A DNA stretch of 64,000 nt from Ehretia macrophylla (lineage: Eukaryota > Streptophyta > Magnoliopsida > Boraginales > Ehretiaceae), in NCBI GenBank assembly GCA_037974665.1, contig CM075771.1, positions 25,057,425-25,121,424 of the forward strand. The letters are read 5' to 3'. A model generated the notes under the pieces. It worked only from the letters and a program-made list of their open reading frames with translations, was not told the origin of the DNA and ran no database searches. Below are positions 1 to 11,292 of the stretch, one piece after another. Positions within the stretch are counted from its first letter, which is position 1. Each line of letters starts with the position of its first letter. Both the position numbers and the translations under genes were made by a program.

Positions 1-310
1 GTATAGAGAGAAAACTGAAACTACTATTGATATCTGAATGATTTACATTTCAATTATACTTCTCAATTTATAGAGTTTCAGAAGCTAGTAGCTGATGACT
101 GCAAACTGTTTACACTGCTGCTTGTAAGCTGCTGATGACTGCAACCTGCTTACGTTGCTACTTGTAACCTACTTAGCAGCTGGTGACTGCAAGCTGCTTA
201 CGCTGCTACTTATAAGCTGCTTAGTAGCTAGTGACTGCAAGCTGTTTACGCTGCTGCTTGTAAGCTGCTTATATTAATAGTAAATATCCATCAATCGATA
301 TTTTATAACA
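1..310 (-). repeat. LTR of the 1-9,405 copia element (left copy, cut by window edge)
   Basis: It matches 9,096-9,405 base for base in length, with about 35 substitutions, mostly transitions. Positions 85-285 hold a run of about 50-bp units built on GACTGCAAGCTGCTTACGCT followed by GCTTGTAAGCTGCTTAGTAG. Each unit contains an internal dyad (GCTTAC...GTAAGC). Confidence 0.85.
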
Positions 311-344
311 CTCTCCCTTGGATATTCATTATAAAAATATGTCT

Positions 345-1645
345 CATTAAAACCTCGTCAATAAAACCCAATGGGATAAAAACTTGACTAAGGAAAAAGA
401 GTACATTATCTTTATGAGTAATACTATTGCATTTGGCTTGCCTTGTTAAAACCTTATTAGGAAAAACCCAGTTGGGATAAAAACCTTGGTGAAGGAAAAA
501 GAGTACAACGTATAAATATCATTTCCCCTCATGATGACAAATCTTTCAGGCAGTGCATTCCATATCTTTGTACATGTGATTTGAAGATCGTTGGTGGAAT
601 GCTTTAGTGAATAAATCTACTGGATTTTCACTCAATCGTACTTGCTGAATATCAACTATTCTGCTTATTTGGAGCTCATGTGTGTAGAAGAATTTCGGTG
701 ATATAACCACCCTTGATTTGTGTGATATATGTTGTGTTATCTTCATATAGTGTGGTTGGTTGGTTTTTGTCGGAGGGTAATCTACATGATTCTTGAATAT
801 GTTGGATGACATATTTCAACCAAACACATTTTCGACTAGCTTCATGAATAGCTAAAATTTCAGCATGAATAGAGGAAGTGGCAGTCATTGTTTGTTTCAT
901 GGACCGCCATGATATAGTAGTGTCACCAAAATGAAAGACGTATCCTATTTGTGACCTTGCTTTATGAGGGTCTGATAGATAACCAGCATCAGCATGACCA
1001 AGTAATGAAGATCTTGATTGTCTTGAATAGAATAAACCCATATCTAGTGTTCCACGCAAATAATGGAATATGTGCTTAATTCCGTTCAAATGTCTGCGAG
1101 TTGGAGCCGCACTATACCTGGCTACCAAGTTAACAGAAAAAGCAATATATGGCCTTGTATTATTAGCTAGCTACATTAATGCACCAATGGCACTTAGATA
1201 TGGTGCTTCAGGACCAAGTAACTTTTCTTTATATTCTCAAAGGCGAAAATGATCTTTTGTCACATCAAGTGGCCTAACAACCATAAGGGTTGTTAGTGGA
1301 TAAGCTTTATCCGTATAAAATCTTATTATAAACTCAACCACTGTCTCATTAAAAACCTTGCTAGGAAAATCCAATGGGATAAACCTAGGCAAAGGGAAAA
1401 AGAATACAGTGCGTATTTGTCTCCCCCTCATCTAAGCATAACAAGAGTATTCTTTGAGTTGACAGAAATCAATATTCAATGAATATCTGTTTTACTTCCA
1501 CTTGGAGTTCATCCATGAAAGAGAACTTTGGTTCGACATGTTTCTATCATATCAAACATATTTGCCCTGCCTCGTTAAAACCTTACCAGGAAAAACCCAA
1601 TGAGAAAAAAAACCTTGGTGAAGGAAAAAGAGTACAGTGCATCAA
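345..1645. repeat. Four dispersed copies of a retroelement 3'-end motif
   Basis: A motif of about 65 bp, read on the plus strand as TTAAAACC(T)..AGGAAAAACCCA..GGGA.AAAACCTTGG..AAGGAAAAAGAGTACA, appears near 345-410, 445-515, 1,345-1,412 and 1,570-1,645. Copies 1-2 lie between the LTR and pol copy A; copies 3-4 lie between pol copies A and B. Each pair therefore precedes a pol end, as expected if a whole 3' module was duplicated. Confidence 0.7.
530..1440 (-). mobile_element. Copia reverse transcriptase end and RNase H remnant (copy A)
   Basis: Minus-strand translation gives the copia signature region: an ARYSAAPTRRHLNGIKHI-like stretch, then the RNase H blocks HADAGYLSDPHKARSQIGYV, SWRSMKQT and SIHAEILAIHEASRKCVWL. 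These are the conserved blocks of the C-terminal part of copia pol. The segment belongs to the old 1-9,405 element and is a fossil. Confidence 0.8.
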
Positions 1646-1669
1646 TATATTATCCCCCTCATTGCAACA

Positions 1670-2420
1670 CGCTTCATGGTGACAGATCTTTTAAGCGATG
1701 CATTTTACACTTCTGAGTATGTCCTTTGTCATCTTTGTTAGTAAAGCTTTAGTGAACAAATCTGCTAAATTTTCACTTGACTGTACTTGTTGAATATCAA
1801 CAATACCATTCTTTTGAAACTCATATGTGTAGAAAAATTTTGACAATATGTTTCATCATGTTACCATAGCCACCTTTAATGAGACTAGCTTTTTCAAAAA
1901 GGTAAATCATATGACTCCTAAATGTATTGTATGACAAATCTTAATCATATACATTCTCAACTAGTCTTGTGAATTGTCACAATCATGATTTAAAAGTGCA
2001 ACACTCATGTTCTATTTCATAGATCGCCACATTATACTTGTCATCACAAGTAAATACATGAGTTGTCTGTGATCTTTCTTTGTGGGGGTCAAATAAGATC
2101 AACATTATTGGATAATATAAGGCCATATTTGATGTTCTACATAGAGAGCATGACAGGTGCTTAATTTCATTCTAATACCTTCAAGTTGGAACCACACTAT
2201 ATTTCGCTAACAAATTAATAGAAAACAATTTTCTGGTCTTCTATTATTAGCAAGATACATTAGTTGATCAATAGGACTGAGATATGATACTTCAGGACAA
2301 TAGTTATCTCATTATCTTCCCAAGCGTCCTTTTCAATATTAAGACAGTAATCATATAATCTTTATCATTCTAATGCTTTCCATAGAATATTATCTTGTCA
2401 GTTAGTACTCAATCTTCAGG
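1670..2420 (-). mobile_element. Second, more decayed copia RNase H remnant (copy B)
   Basis: The plus-strand sequence from about 1,680 (GACAGATCTTTTAAGCGATG...) follows the same order of words as copy A from about 535, e.g. GTGAACAAATCTGCTAAATT against GTGAATAAATCTACTGGATT, and the shared CATATGTGTAGAA-like word. This shows a diverged duplicate of the same pol end. It is fully decayed and could come from a nested related insertion or unequal recombination. Confidence 0.65.
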
Positions 2421-3078
2421 TCGATAAACTCTTACTTGTATAAGCTCTTTAGGAGCCTTTATGACATTCAAGAATTATCAGCATATATTTCAGCAATAAT
2501 TGACAAATTTAAAACAATAAGCAATTGATAGCAAATAGAGATCTACAAGGAGATAATAATTCTTAATAAGATATACGACTAACAAAATATCAACATATAC
2601 TAAGAAGGTTATACCACATTCTTCTAGAATATTTTCATTTGTACAAAGATCTATGTAATCGATTACATTTCCCGGGATTTCGAGTCATATGTTTCAGGCA
2701 TAGTAAGTTCTTCAAGAACTTCAATATCATATACTTTAGGCATAATAAGTTCTTCAGGAACTTCAATATCAATATCACGTGATTTATATTGGCAAGTTGT
2801 TGCCATTTCTATAAGAAGCATAGGAACTCATTAACAATGGTATTACAGTTACCATATAAGGATATAAGCCAAAACGTACCCATATAGCATACTAACCCAT
2901 TCCCTGTAAAACTTTAAGCAGTTTAAGGGATATATACCTATATGGTATAATACTTGCAAGTATCCAAGTGTTGTGGGATTGAAAATGACATAGGGTTTGC
3001 TTCACAATGCTCCCCCTCAATCCCACATACGAGAATTTCACATTTGACATGTGAGCTGAGTTTTCACTATATTGCTTT

Positions 3079-6000
3079 TGTAATGCCCTGATCCCTCCTG
3101 AGACCGGAAGCTCTAAGAACCATGCTATTCTCAATCCAATCCCAGACCCGGGCACAGATTTTAACAAAAACGAACAGAATCTCTCATGTACCATGGACAT
3201 TCTGGAACCCTGTAAATATAATGTAAGTCACAATACAACTAAACTCTAACTCCAACAACTCCAGCTTTTAACTATATCCTAGCTTCAAGGTCGACCGAGC
3301 CTTAAGCAAGACATAGAAAACACACCCAAACATGCATTTAACAATCCTTGAAACCTTATCTCTTTTAATCCATTTATCATACCACTTTATATTAACCATT
3401 AGACTTTCTTATAAACTAAAGTCAAACAACTATTAACTGTCATTAACACACAAGCAAGCAACATAAAGGAAAGTAAAGATAAACTATTACAATCTACTAC
3501 CATTCAAGCAATAAATTAATTTAGCTATTACAATTCTTCAACAACTCCAAATATGTACAAGCCCATAGACACAAAATAGAAACAAAGTCTTCCATAGTTT
3601 AGCAGGCAAACACTCCAATCTCAAGCAATAGCATACAGCAATCAAGGCAACTTCTCCAATTGCACCACCTGAAACATGTTTAGCGAGAAATAAGCAATCA
3701 CAATTGCACAGTGAGGGATAAAGACTACCGGGGACGTGCAATGCAGCAGATAACTCATTAGGCATTTAAAAAAACTAAGGAACGATCGAAATAACAAGTT
3801 ACCACACATTAAAAAAGATACGATTCACTTTAACTCCAACACTCCATTCTTCACTTGGTCTTCAATCACGAACCACGAACCTCGATCAATGTGCTGGCAT
3901 AAACCCTAAACACTCCAGTGGATGTACTCCGGATGTACCCCGAAAATCCTACGACCCAACACCCCCTGGCAATCTCCGGACCAGGCGAGTAAGGGACTAG
4001 AGCACGGAGATCAAATATCCACTGGCAAGCCCGCTGCCGCCCAGCCGATATCCAATACATCCGCCCCTGACACTATAGTTGTGCAACCACTATGCAATGC
4101 ACTTAAATCCAATGACAATATAACAATAGTATAAAACAACATCACATAGGAGGGACAACAAAGTAGGTTGCTCTCGCACAAAATGTCACAGTCAATAAGC
4201 ACACATAAATTCAAGCAATTATATTTATTCTCATAATTTAAGAACCATAAAATAACTAAGATGCATATAAGGATGAAATCTCCCTCACCTTGGTTTAGGC
4301 TAAGTATGCAAGAGAATAGCTTAGATTTATTCCATCCTCCTCGAATTAGCTCAAAGTGCATCCCTAGCTTATTCATATAAGTATAATAATTAAACATCAA
4401 AACTAGTATAATACTATGCAAGTAAATTAACATAACACCTTAACAATTGATTATACCAACTCCAACTTGACTATTATGCAAATTCAACACACAACAATAG
4501 AAGTTTCATAATCACTTATATATTTCATATTATCACATAGCCCAAGTAGTCATACAAGTAACCAAACATTAGTAGGTGAAACAGTGGCACATAAAAAATG
4601 ACCTAAAGTTAGCAACTAGTAGCAAAAGTTTAGCTATAACTATTGGCAACTAATTCTCTTCAATGACCAAGCTAGCTTTGTAAATAAACTATAAGCTCAC
4701 TAAAGCTCAATTATTCATACACTTAATCAACTATTGATAATCTAAACATTAGCACATAGAAATGAGTATAACTAACAGCTCATAATAAGCTGACTACAAC
4801 TATTTGATAATTAAATTTCCCTTGCATTATTTCGTATTAAAGTCGAGACATACTTTCTTTAATTCAATGTTAAGTAACATGCCAAGATATTTCTTATGGT
4901 TTCCTAGTTTACTACTCTCCATAAGTATGCTAATCTCAAGCATTAAGTTAGGTTGTCTATTCAGGCTACGATTTAGTTATACTTACCAACATGTACCACA
5001 TTCTCTAGCCTTCCTTAAACTCCCTAGTTAACATTCCTACAATTCAACTTCATTATTAATTCATTTCCAAACAAGAACTTACCCAAGGCTTTACTAACAC
5101 GCCTATCTTTATTCACTACCTAATAACTTTAGCTTAGTCATAGTTCAAACAAATTCTAAACTCTCATTACACAAGGACATACAGTAGTACATTTTAGTCT
5201 AGTCTAGTCCCATATTATCTAGACTAACTTGCAACCAATACACACGAGAACAAGGGAAAGGAAAAAAAAAACGCTGGTAGAAACTGTCCAGCTCACGCCT
5301 ATTCACATGCTTCTAGGAAATCATCCAAAAAAGAGTACTTAGAGCTAGAATTTGGCCACACCTTAGAAATACACTTTCGTCCAACTATGAGTCTACTAAA
5401 ACATATCCAAAATTCAGATAATTTCGTCAACATTTGCTAGGTAAAATTGGTCCTACAACTCAGACATGCAAATCTGTCCAATTTTTCCAGATTTTTCGTA
5501 ACTCATGTTTCTGCAATTACTTCACTATAAAACTAATTTTAAAGCTCTACTACATAGGAATCATCATATCTACTCATCTATAACATTTAAGACAAGGAAA
5601 ATCTAACATATAACATGTTATGTACACTTCATTAAACACCAACTAAATTCTTATCCATCAATTCTTTTCATAAAAGCAAGACAAGGTAGAAATTTAAGTA
5701 GTACCAATAACTATTTCAAGAATCCAAGAAGGATAACTTCAACCTTTACTTAGGCATCACTTTAGCATGTACATGAGTCTAATTACTCTTGATTATCTAA
5801 ATGGCAAATCACTATACATAATTCATCACATTAAACATTCACTTAACGCTCAACTTATTTAAACATTCAATACACATAGTTCACGTTAGTCACATATTAA
5901 ACATTTAACATTTAATGCAACTAATATTTATTTAACCCTCACTCCACTTAAGCACTCTCTCCAAACATGTAATTGTTACCCTCAAGCCTTCAACTACCTA

Positions 6001-7239
6001 TAATCTACCATTATTCAGCTCAAATTAGCCTTTAGTGCAACATTAATCACTTAGCTATATAAACTGAAATTTCTGGCTGCATTTGCTTAATTTTACAGGT
6101 TCAATTAGCCGCCTTAATGACCTCTAAAAGTTCTAAAATTTCACAGACACGTAGTTCATCAAGTGTGGATGGGTTTAGCCTTAAACGGTTCCTAATTCGG
6201 AGTTAAACTCATCAAGTTATGCCCTTTAGAAAATCAGTGTGCAAAACTGCCCTTGCATTAATGGGTGAATCTGACCCTACTATTTTGGCTCTAGAAATGC
6301 ACTTAATGACAGAATTTAACATTCCACATAAAAGAGAAGTTGTTCCTTAAGGTCTTGGGCATATTGTGTAAAAAAATCAGCTCATTCCAACATCTTTTGC
6401 TACCTCAAATCTGCTCTGAACCTCAGTTGCTCAAATCTGTCCAAAAATCACATTTTGCACTCTTTGTTCTATTTTGATATTTTCATGCACTAAGCTAACT
6501 ACTAGCAATATATTAGCATACAAAGCACTTTCATTCCTCACTTAGAACTTATAGCAAACACATGATCTTCATCTAGTTGAGCAAGCTAGCAATGCAATAT
6601 CTACAACATGATCAACTAGCAAAGCTTGATATTCACACACAAAATCATTTCTAGAACTTGTTTCATGCCATATATCATTTCTATTTGCATTCCTACATCC
6701 ATGAATGATTCAACTACAACTAGACAACATTTTATAAACAAGAATTAACACTAGAAATGCATATGAGAATGAAATAAATCACCCATTCTTGGCTAGGACA
6801 AGCTCAAACTCCTTCTTCTTCACTTCTTTCTTCTCTTTTTTTCTCTCTTTCTTTCTTCTCTTGTGTGTGTTTCAACCACGTGTTAGTGTGTGTGCAGAGA
6901 TCTGATTGTGTGTGTGTGTTTGTGTGTTATTTGTTTTATATTTTGGTAGGTAGGATTTTAAGACAAGTTATTGACCAAAACGCCCTCCTAGCTAAATGTT
7001 ATCTACTAGTTTGTCATTCTATTGAAATCTAACTAAGTTAATTGCTCTATTGTTTACCGGTAACGTTTATTTATTTACTACTATTCCTAAATCACTGAAA
7101 TGCTCATGAATGTAAATAAATGCACGTATATCAAAGAATATGATATTTTATGCAAACAAGTATATATAAATACTTAAAGTAGACATATAAATACATGCCC
7201 ATTAATAAAATAATTATATGCTCAGGCCGGGTTATGACA
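3079..7239 (-). mobile_element. Giant solo LTR (Ty3 type, about 4.16 kb) inside the older copia element
   Basis: The block starts TGTAATGCCCTGATCC and ends GGCCGGGTTATGACA, i.e. TG...CA with partial inverted ends. The five bases before it are GCTTT and after it GCTTC, a near-perfect 5-bp target duplication. It holds no coding sequence, primer site or polypurine tract, so it behaves as one very long LTR left by recombination. A TATAAAA box on the minus strand (6,934-6,940) followed by a CA-rich leader and a purine-rich stretch suggests transcription on the minus strand. LTRs this long are known in the Tekay/Del chromoviruses and in Ogre-like Tat elements; I cannot say which. It is younger than the copia element it interrupts. 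Confidence 0.75.
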
Positions 7240-8464
7240 GCTTCTCTCTCTTTGACCGATCAAGTCTTTGTCGACATTCATCCACATTTTGTGGTTCAGG
7301 ATCCTAATCGCTTTATTCCAAGCATTTGGTTTCTCCAAGGACTAACTATTCTTCAATCTTGGCAAGGATTGTGCATTCACCAACATCGGTTGGTTTTGCT
7401 AGTTCTATCGTGCTTCTTAAAGATATGGCATCTTCAGGATTCATAATTCATATATGAGGTATAATATCATTTGCACCGATAGATACATCACGCTTCTAGT
7501 GTGTCTCAGATGCATATGCTATGCGTTCATTATATGTCCTTCTGGGACAACAATTTGTGTCTACACATTCATAGCAAATATTTGTGATTTCACAATATTC
7601 TTTGCATCTGGTAAATTATTTGCAATACTCTGCAAATGAAGAATCACTTGAACTTCAAGTTCATTGAGCTAATGTCTTAGATTCAAATGAGATAATAATA
7701 TTGTCCTCCAACATACATTATATTGAGATATCAAAGATGTATCACAGTGAACTTCAGGTTCCTCTAAAATATCTCATGCTAACTTCAAGTAGCGATTTTC
7801 TTTCCCTTTAATGGAGGGAACAACAAGCACCAAAGCGTGCTTTAACGTGATCATCAACTAAGGGTTCAAGATATCATTACGCCCTTACGTAGCCAAGTTG
7901 AATATGCCAAACCATGAGAACAATTGGATTATGATATCTTTGCATTTGTACAAGAGGTGATTTAATTGCTCGTATGATTGTATGATACAACTCATAAGAA
8001 AGAGCAAGAATTTTGAAATACATGCTTCTAGCATGGATTCAAAAGAATATGGAAGATAGTTTTTATCATCATGATTTGTGGTCTCAATAAGATATTCATT
8101 TTGACAAATATCTTTAATCTTAGCAAAAATCTTCTGGACTTGGTAAAATATAATGAATCCACGATTCGAAATTATGGGCCACAAGGTTATGTTATATTAG
8201 CTATGCTGGAGCAAGTTAGATTAGTAAAATCAAATAGCTAGTACATGTGCTTTGGACCAAGTGTACGACAGGTACACACTTAATATGCATTCAGACTACA
8301 AATGTTCATAGTGGTTTTGACTTCTCATGTTTTTCCTCATTATTCCACTACTGGTGGTAAGGATTATCAATCTTAGCATTGTTTGTGGGACATATTATCT
8401 CAACCACGGTCATGACTATGACCAATTTAATATGTAGATATTACAGTTAGTACAAGAAGTGCAA

Positions 8465-8800
8465 TATCATTCACTTTGGATAACACTTCTCTATTCACTC
8501 CGGGGAATGCAATTCATTCGCTGCAGGGAATGTAATTTTATTTTCTTCAAGAAAATAAATATTATCCACTTTAGAGGATTTTAAATCCATTCGGTTCAAA
8601 GAATTTAATTCCACTCACTTTGGGGAATTTTCAATTATATTCCTTCAGGGAATTTATATTTCATCCACTTTAGATAGTGTAATTCTACCCACTTTAATTT
8701 CATTCACTTCAGGGAATGCAATTTTTGGTTCACTTCGGGGAATCTAATTTCAATTCACATCAAAGAATTTTTATTTCATTCACTTCAGAAAATGGAATTA
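8465..8800. repeat. Degenerate short tandem repeat (TTCACTTCGGGGAATG type)
   Basis: About ten imperfect units of 25-40 bp of the form CATTCACTTCRGGGAATGYAATTT follow each other, e.g. CACTCCGGGGAATGCAATTC, CACTTTGGGGAATTTTC, CACTTCAGGGAATGCAAT. They lie in the 5' non-coding part of the old copia element. Confidence 0.7.
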
Positions 8801-9064
8801 AGCCAACTGAAAATTTTGGCTTTCTATAAATTCCAGTGGGGTTTTTACTATAACAATGTGAATTTCAATCCTACAAAGAATAAGATAATAAAGGAAAAAT
8901 ACTTTTCTATAAATAATATACATAGTGTATAATATTCACACCTCCATCTGAAATAGTTTCAAAACTATGGTAAGGTTTTTCTTTTCATATTCAAATAATA
9001 ATATTTGATTCACACCATAACTTTCTACCAAGTAATTCAATGGTAGAGACTCGTGCTGATAATG

Positions 9065-9405
9065 TGTTATAAACTAACTGTAAAAGAGAACAATAGTACA
9101 GAGAGAAAACTGAAACTGTTATTGATATCTGAATGATTTACATTTCAATTATACTTCTCTATTTATAGAGTTTCAGAAACTAGTAGTTGATAACTGCAAG
9201 CTGCTTACACTGCTGCTTATAAGCTGCTGATGACTGTAAGCTGCTTACGCTGCTGCTTGTAAGTTGCTTAATAGCTAGTGACTACAAGTTACTTACGCTG
9301 CTACTTGTAAGCTGCTTAGTAGCTGGTAACTGCAAGTTGCTTACGCTACTGCTTGTAAACTGTTTATATTGATAGTGAATATCCACCAATCGATATTTCA
9401 TAACA
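9065..9405 (-). repeat. LTR of the 1-9,405 copia element (right copy, complete)
   Basis: This is a 341-bp terminal repeat with TGTTAT...ATAACA ends. In the element's own orientation it is the 5' LTR. It carries the same array of dyad-containing units as the left copy. Confidence 0.85.
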
Positions 9406-9437
9406 TTGTCAATTTATTAAGCCTCTGCAACAGCCTA

Positions 9438-9730
9438 GGCTATCATTGGCTCTAAAATGTAAAAATTTCTATTTTTGAATATTTTTAGAGTTTCATACCT
9501 AAAAAATAGCACTATTTATAGAAAATAATACGTAGGATCTATTACTTTTAGCTTAAAAAATATCAAAATATAGCAGCAAATAATGGAGGCTATGGCTCTA
9601 TTTTGGTATTTTTTAAACCAAAAATAATAGACCACATGTACTTTTTCCATAAATAATATTACTTTTAAGGGTAGTGGACTCTAAAAATATCTAAAAATAA
9701 AAAGTTTTACATTTTAGAACCCTTGTCCAC
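9438..9730. mobile_element. Foldback MITE just upstream of the MED4 locus
   Basis: The left arm TCTAAAATGTAAAAATTTCT and the following ATTTTTAGAG are mirrored by the right arm CTCTAAAAATATCTAAAAAT...TTACATTTTAGA. Inner arms pair too (AGCACTATTTATAGAAAATA with the ATTATTTATGG type). The element is almost one long hairpin. It belongs to the same family as the element at 24,391-24,723 (shared TCTAAAATG.AAAA terminus). Confidence 0.65.
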
Positions 9731-10691
9731 GTTGGTTTTTTTTTTTTTGGGCTTTATCCTCCACACTTTGTTAAAACTCTCAAAGATCTCCGTTCGCTCA
9801 TCCCCGGCAGCCAGCGACCTCATATCATAGATATCAGGCAAACTCATTTCATCAATTATTTTGGTTAAGTTACTTTTTTTTTTCTTTCATTCTTCACTAT
9901 GTTGCAGAGATTTTAGAGTATTACATTTTTTTTCCTTTAGTTATTTGCTAGTGTAAGCAGCTGAATTTTAGATTTTTTTTTTGGATAATTTTGGCAGTTT
10001 TTGAGCTCTTTTTGTTAATTGCTTAATTGTAGTTTCAATTTCTGCTCAACTGATATTGGGTATGTTGACTGATTGGTTAATTGATTCTAGGGTATGATAT
10101 TGTGATTATTAGTTGATTTTATTGATATATGCATAATAATTTTCTGTGTGTGATAAGAATTCGATACCTTTTTCGCCCTTTTTGCAGAAAACTTGGGTTT
10201 TTGCCCCAGGAAAAAAAAATGAGAGCATTTTTTTCCCTTTTTTGCCAATTTCTTGTTTTTGTATTTTTCGCTGCAAATAACATAATTATGGCATTATGGT
10301 ACTCTTTCTGTTTTTTCTCGATGGTTTATGAATGAGACACAAAAGTATCGGTCCTCAATTTAGTCAAGGATGCATCTTTCTCAAATGTGTTGTAGGACTT
10401 CTAGTTACTCTTGTTCTGATTGTGGGTTTCAGGGCTTGTACCATTGTGTGCTTGGCGTGATATCTTTAGGAATGTATATCTGCTAGTTGTCTCTTTTTCG
10501 CTTGAAACTGGTTTTGGGGTTTAAGGTGACTGTTGCAGTAAAAATTTGATCTGTTGGGTTATGGACTAGTTTAATGAGAAGAAGTTGTAAAGCATCGGTG
10601 TTGCTGTTACACGTAAGTGGTAAGACTTAGGTTTGTAACCATGTTCCCCTTGATTGTAGAATTTTATCCAGTGCATAATTTCAGTCAAAAG

Positions 10692-11292
10692 TGTTGGACA
10701 AATTAAAATGAGAGAAGTACTGTAAATAAAAATACAAGATGTGAAATACAGATTAAAATAACAGCATGTAAAATTAACAGTATTAAAATTCAAGGATGCA
10801 GAAATAAATCAAATACAGTTGATATCGAGGCTCGAATTAGACTCAATGTCCTTAAGACTTTTAAACGCCCCGCTATGGTGCTTTCAGTTGACTGACGCAA
10901 GTCTCCTAGGATACAACGATATTTCCTTTGTAATAGGAGCACACCAAATTACAAAGCTTGCGAACTAAGTATGACAAACTCTCTCTATTGGACACAATAA
11001 TAAATGATAATATTTGTTCTGCTTGCTCAATTTTTCATTCTATTGCCCTCTCTGTTTCAGCAAAATTGCACAACTATTTATAGCCAATTCTTAATGGGAG
11101 TTATCATTACCAAAATATTCTGATAGAATAAAATATTATAATCTAACTCAAACTTTCACACAACCATGTTACTCAAAGTTGATAAAGTCTGCAACACATG
11201 GACATGGAATATATTGCATGGATTTACAAGGCAAGCATGCTAAACAAGAATGATTGCACCCAATATTTATTTACATTCACAAGATTCCTACA
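10692..11292 (-). repeat. 3' LTR of the 10,692-17,468 copia element
   Basis: It aligns end to end with 16,867-17,468, with about 37 substitutions and one single-base length difference by hand count. The adjoining ATCCCCCAC (plus strand) is the polypurine tract read in reverse. Confidence 0.92.

Larger units (their letters stand above)
1..9405 (-). mobile_element. Old, broken Ty1/copia LTR retrotransposon (minus strand), split by a solo LTR
   Basis: Two long direct repeats bound this element: 1-310 (its first ~31 bp lie outside the window) and 9,065-9,405. The complete repeat begins TGTTAT and ends ATAACA. Next to the left repeat is a purine tract read on the minus strand (CCAAGGGAGAG, rc of 311-321), fitting a polypurine tract. 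Next to the right repeat a minus-strand TTATCAGCACGAG resembles a tRNA-Met-type primer site. The minus strand near 0.55-1.45 kb encodes the end of a copia reverse transcriptase and RNase H. The rest (7.24-9.06 kb) has no recognisable coding. The two LTRs differ at about 35 of 310 positions by hand count (about 11%), so the insertion is several million years old. The element is broken many times and also holds a second, more decayed RNase H segment. The right flank begins TTGTC; the left target site is outside the window. Confidence 0.85.

Noticed and set aside
3866-4433. Open frames on both strands in the GC-richer part of the solo LTR
   Set aside because: They match no retroelement or host protein and lie inside an LTR with clear ends.
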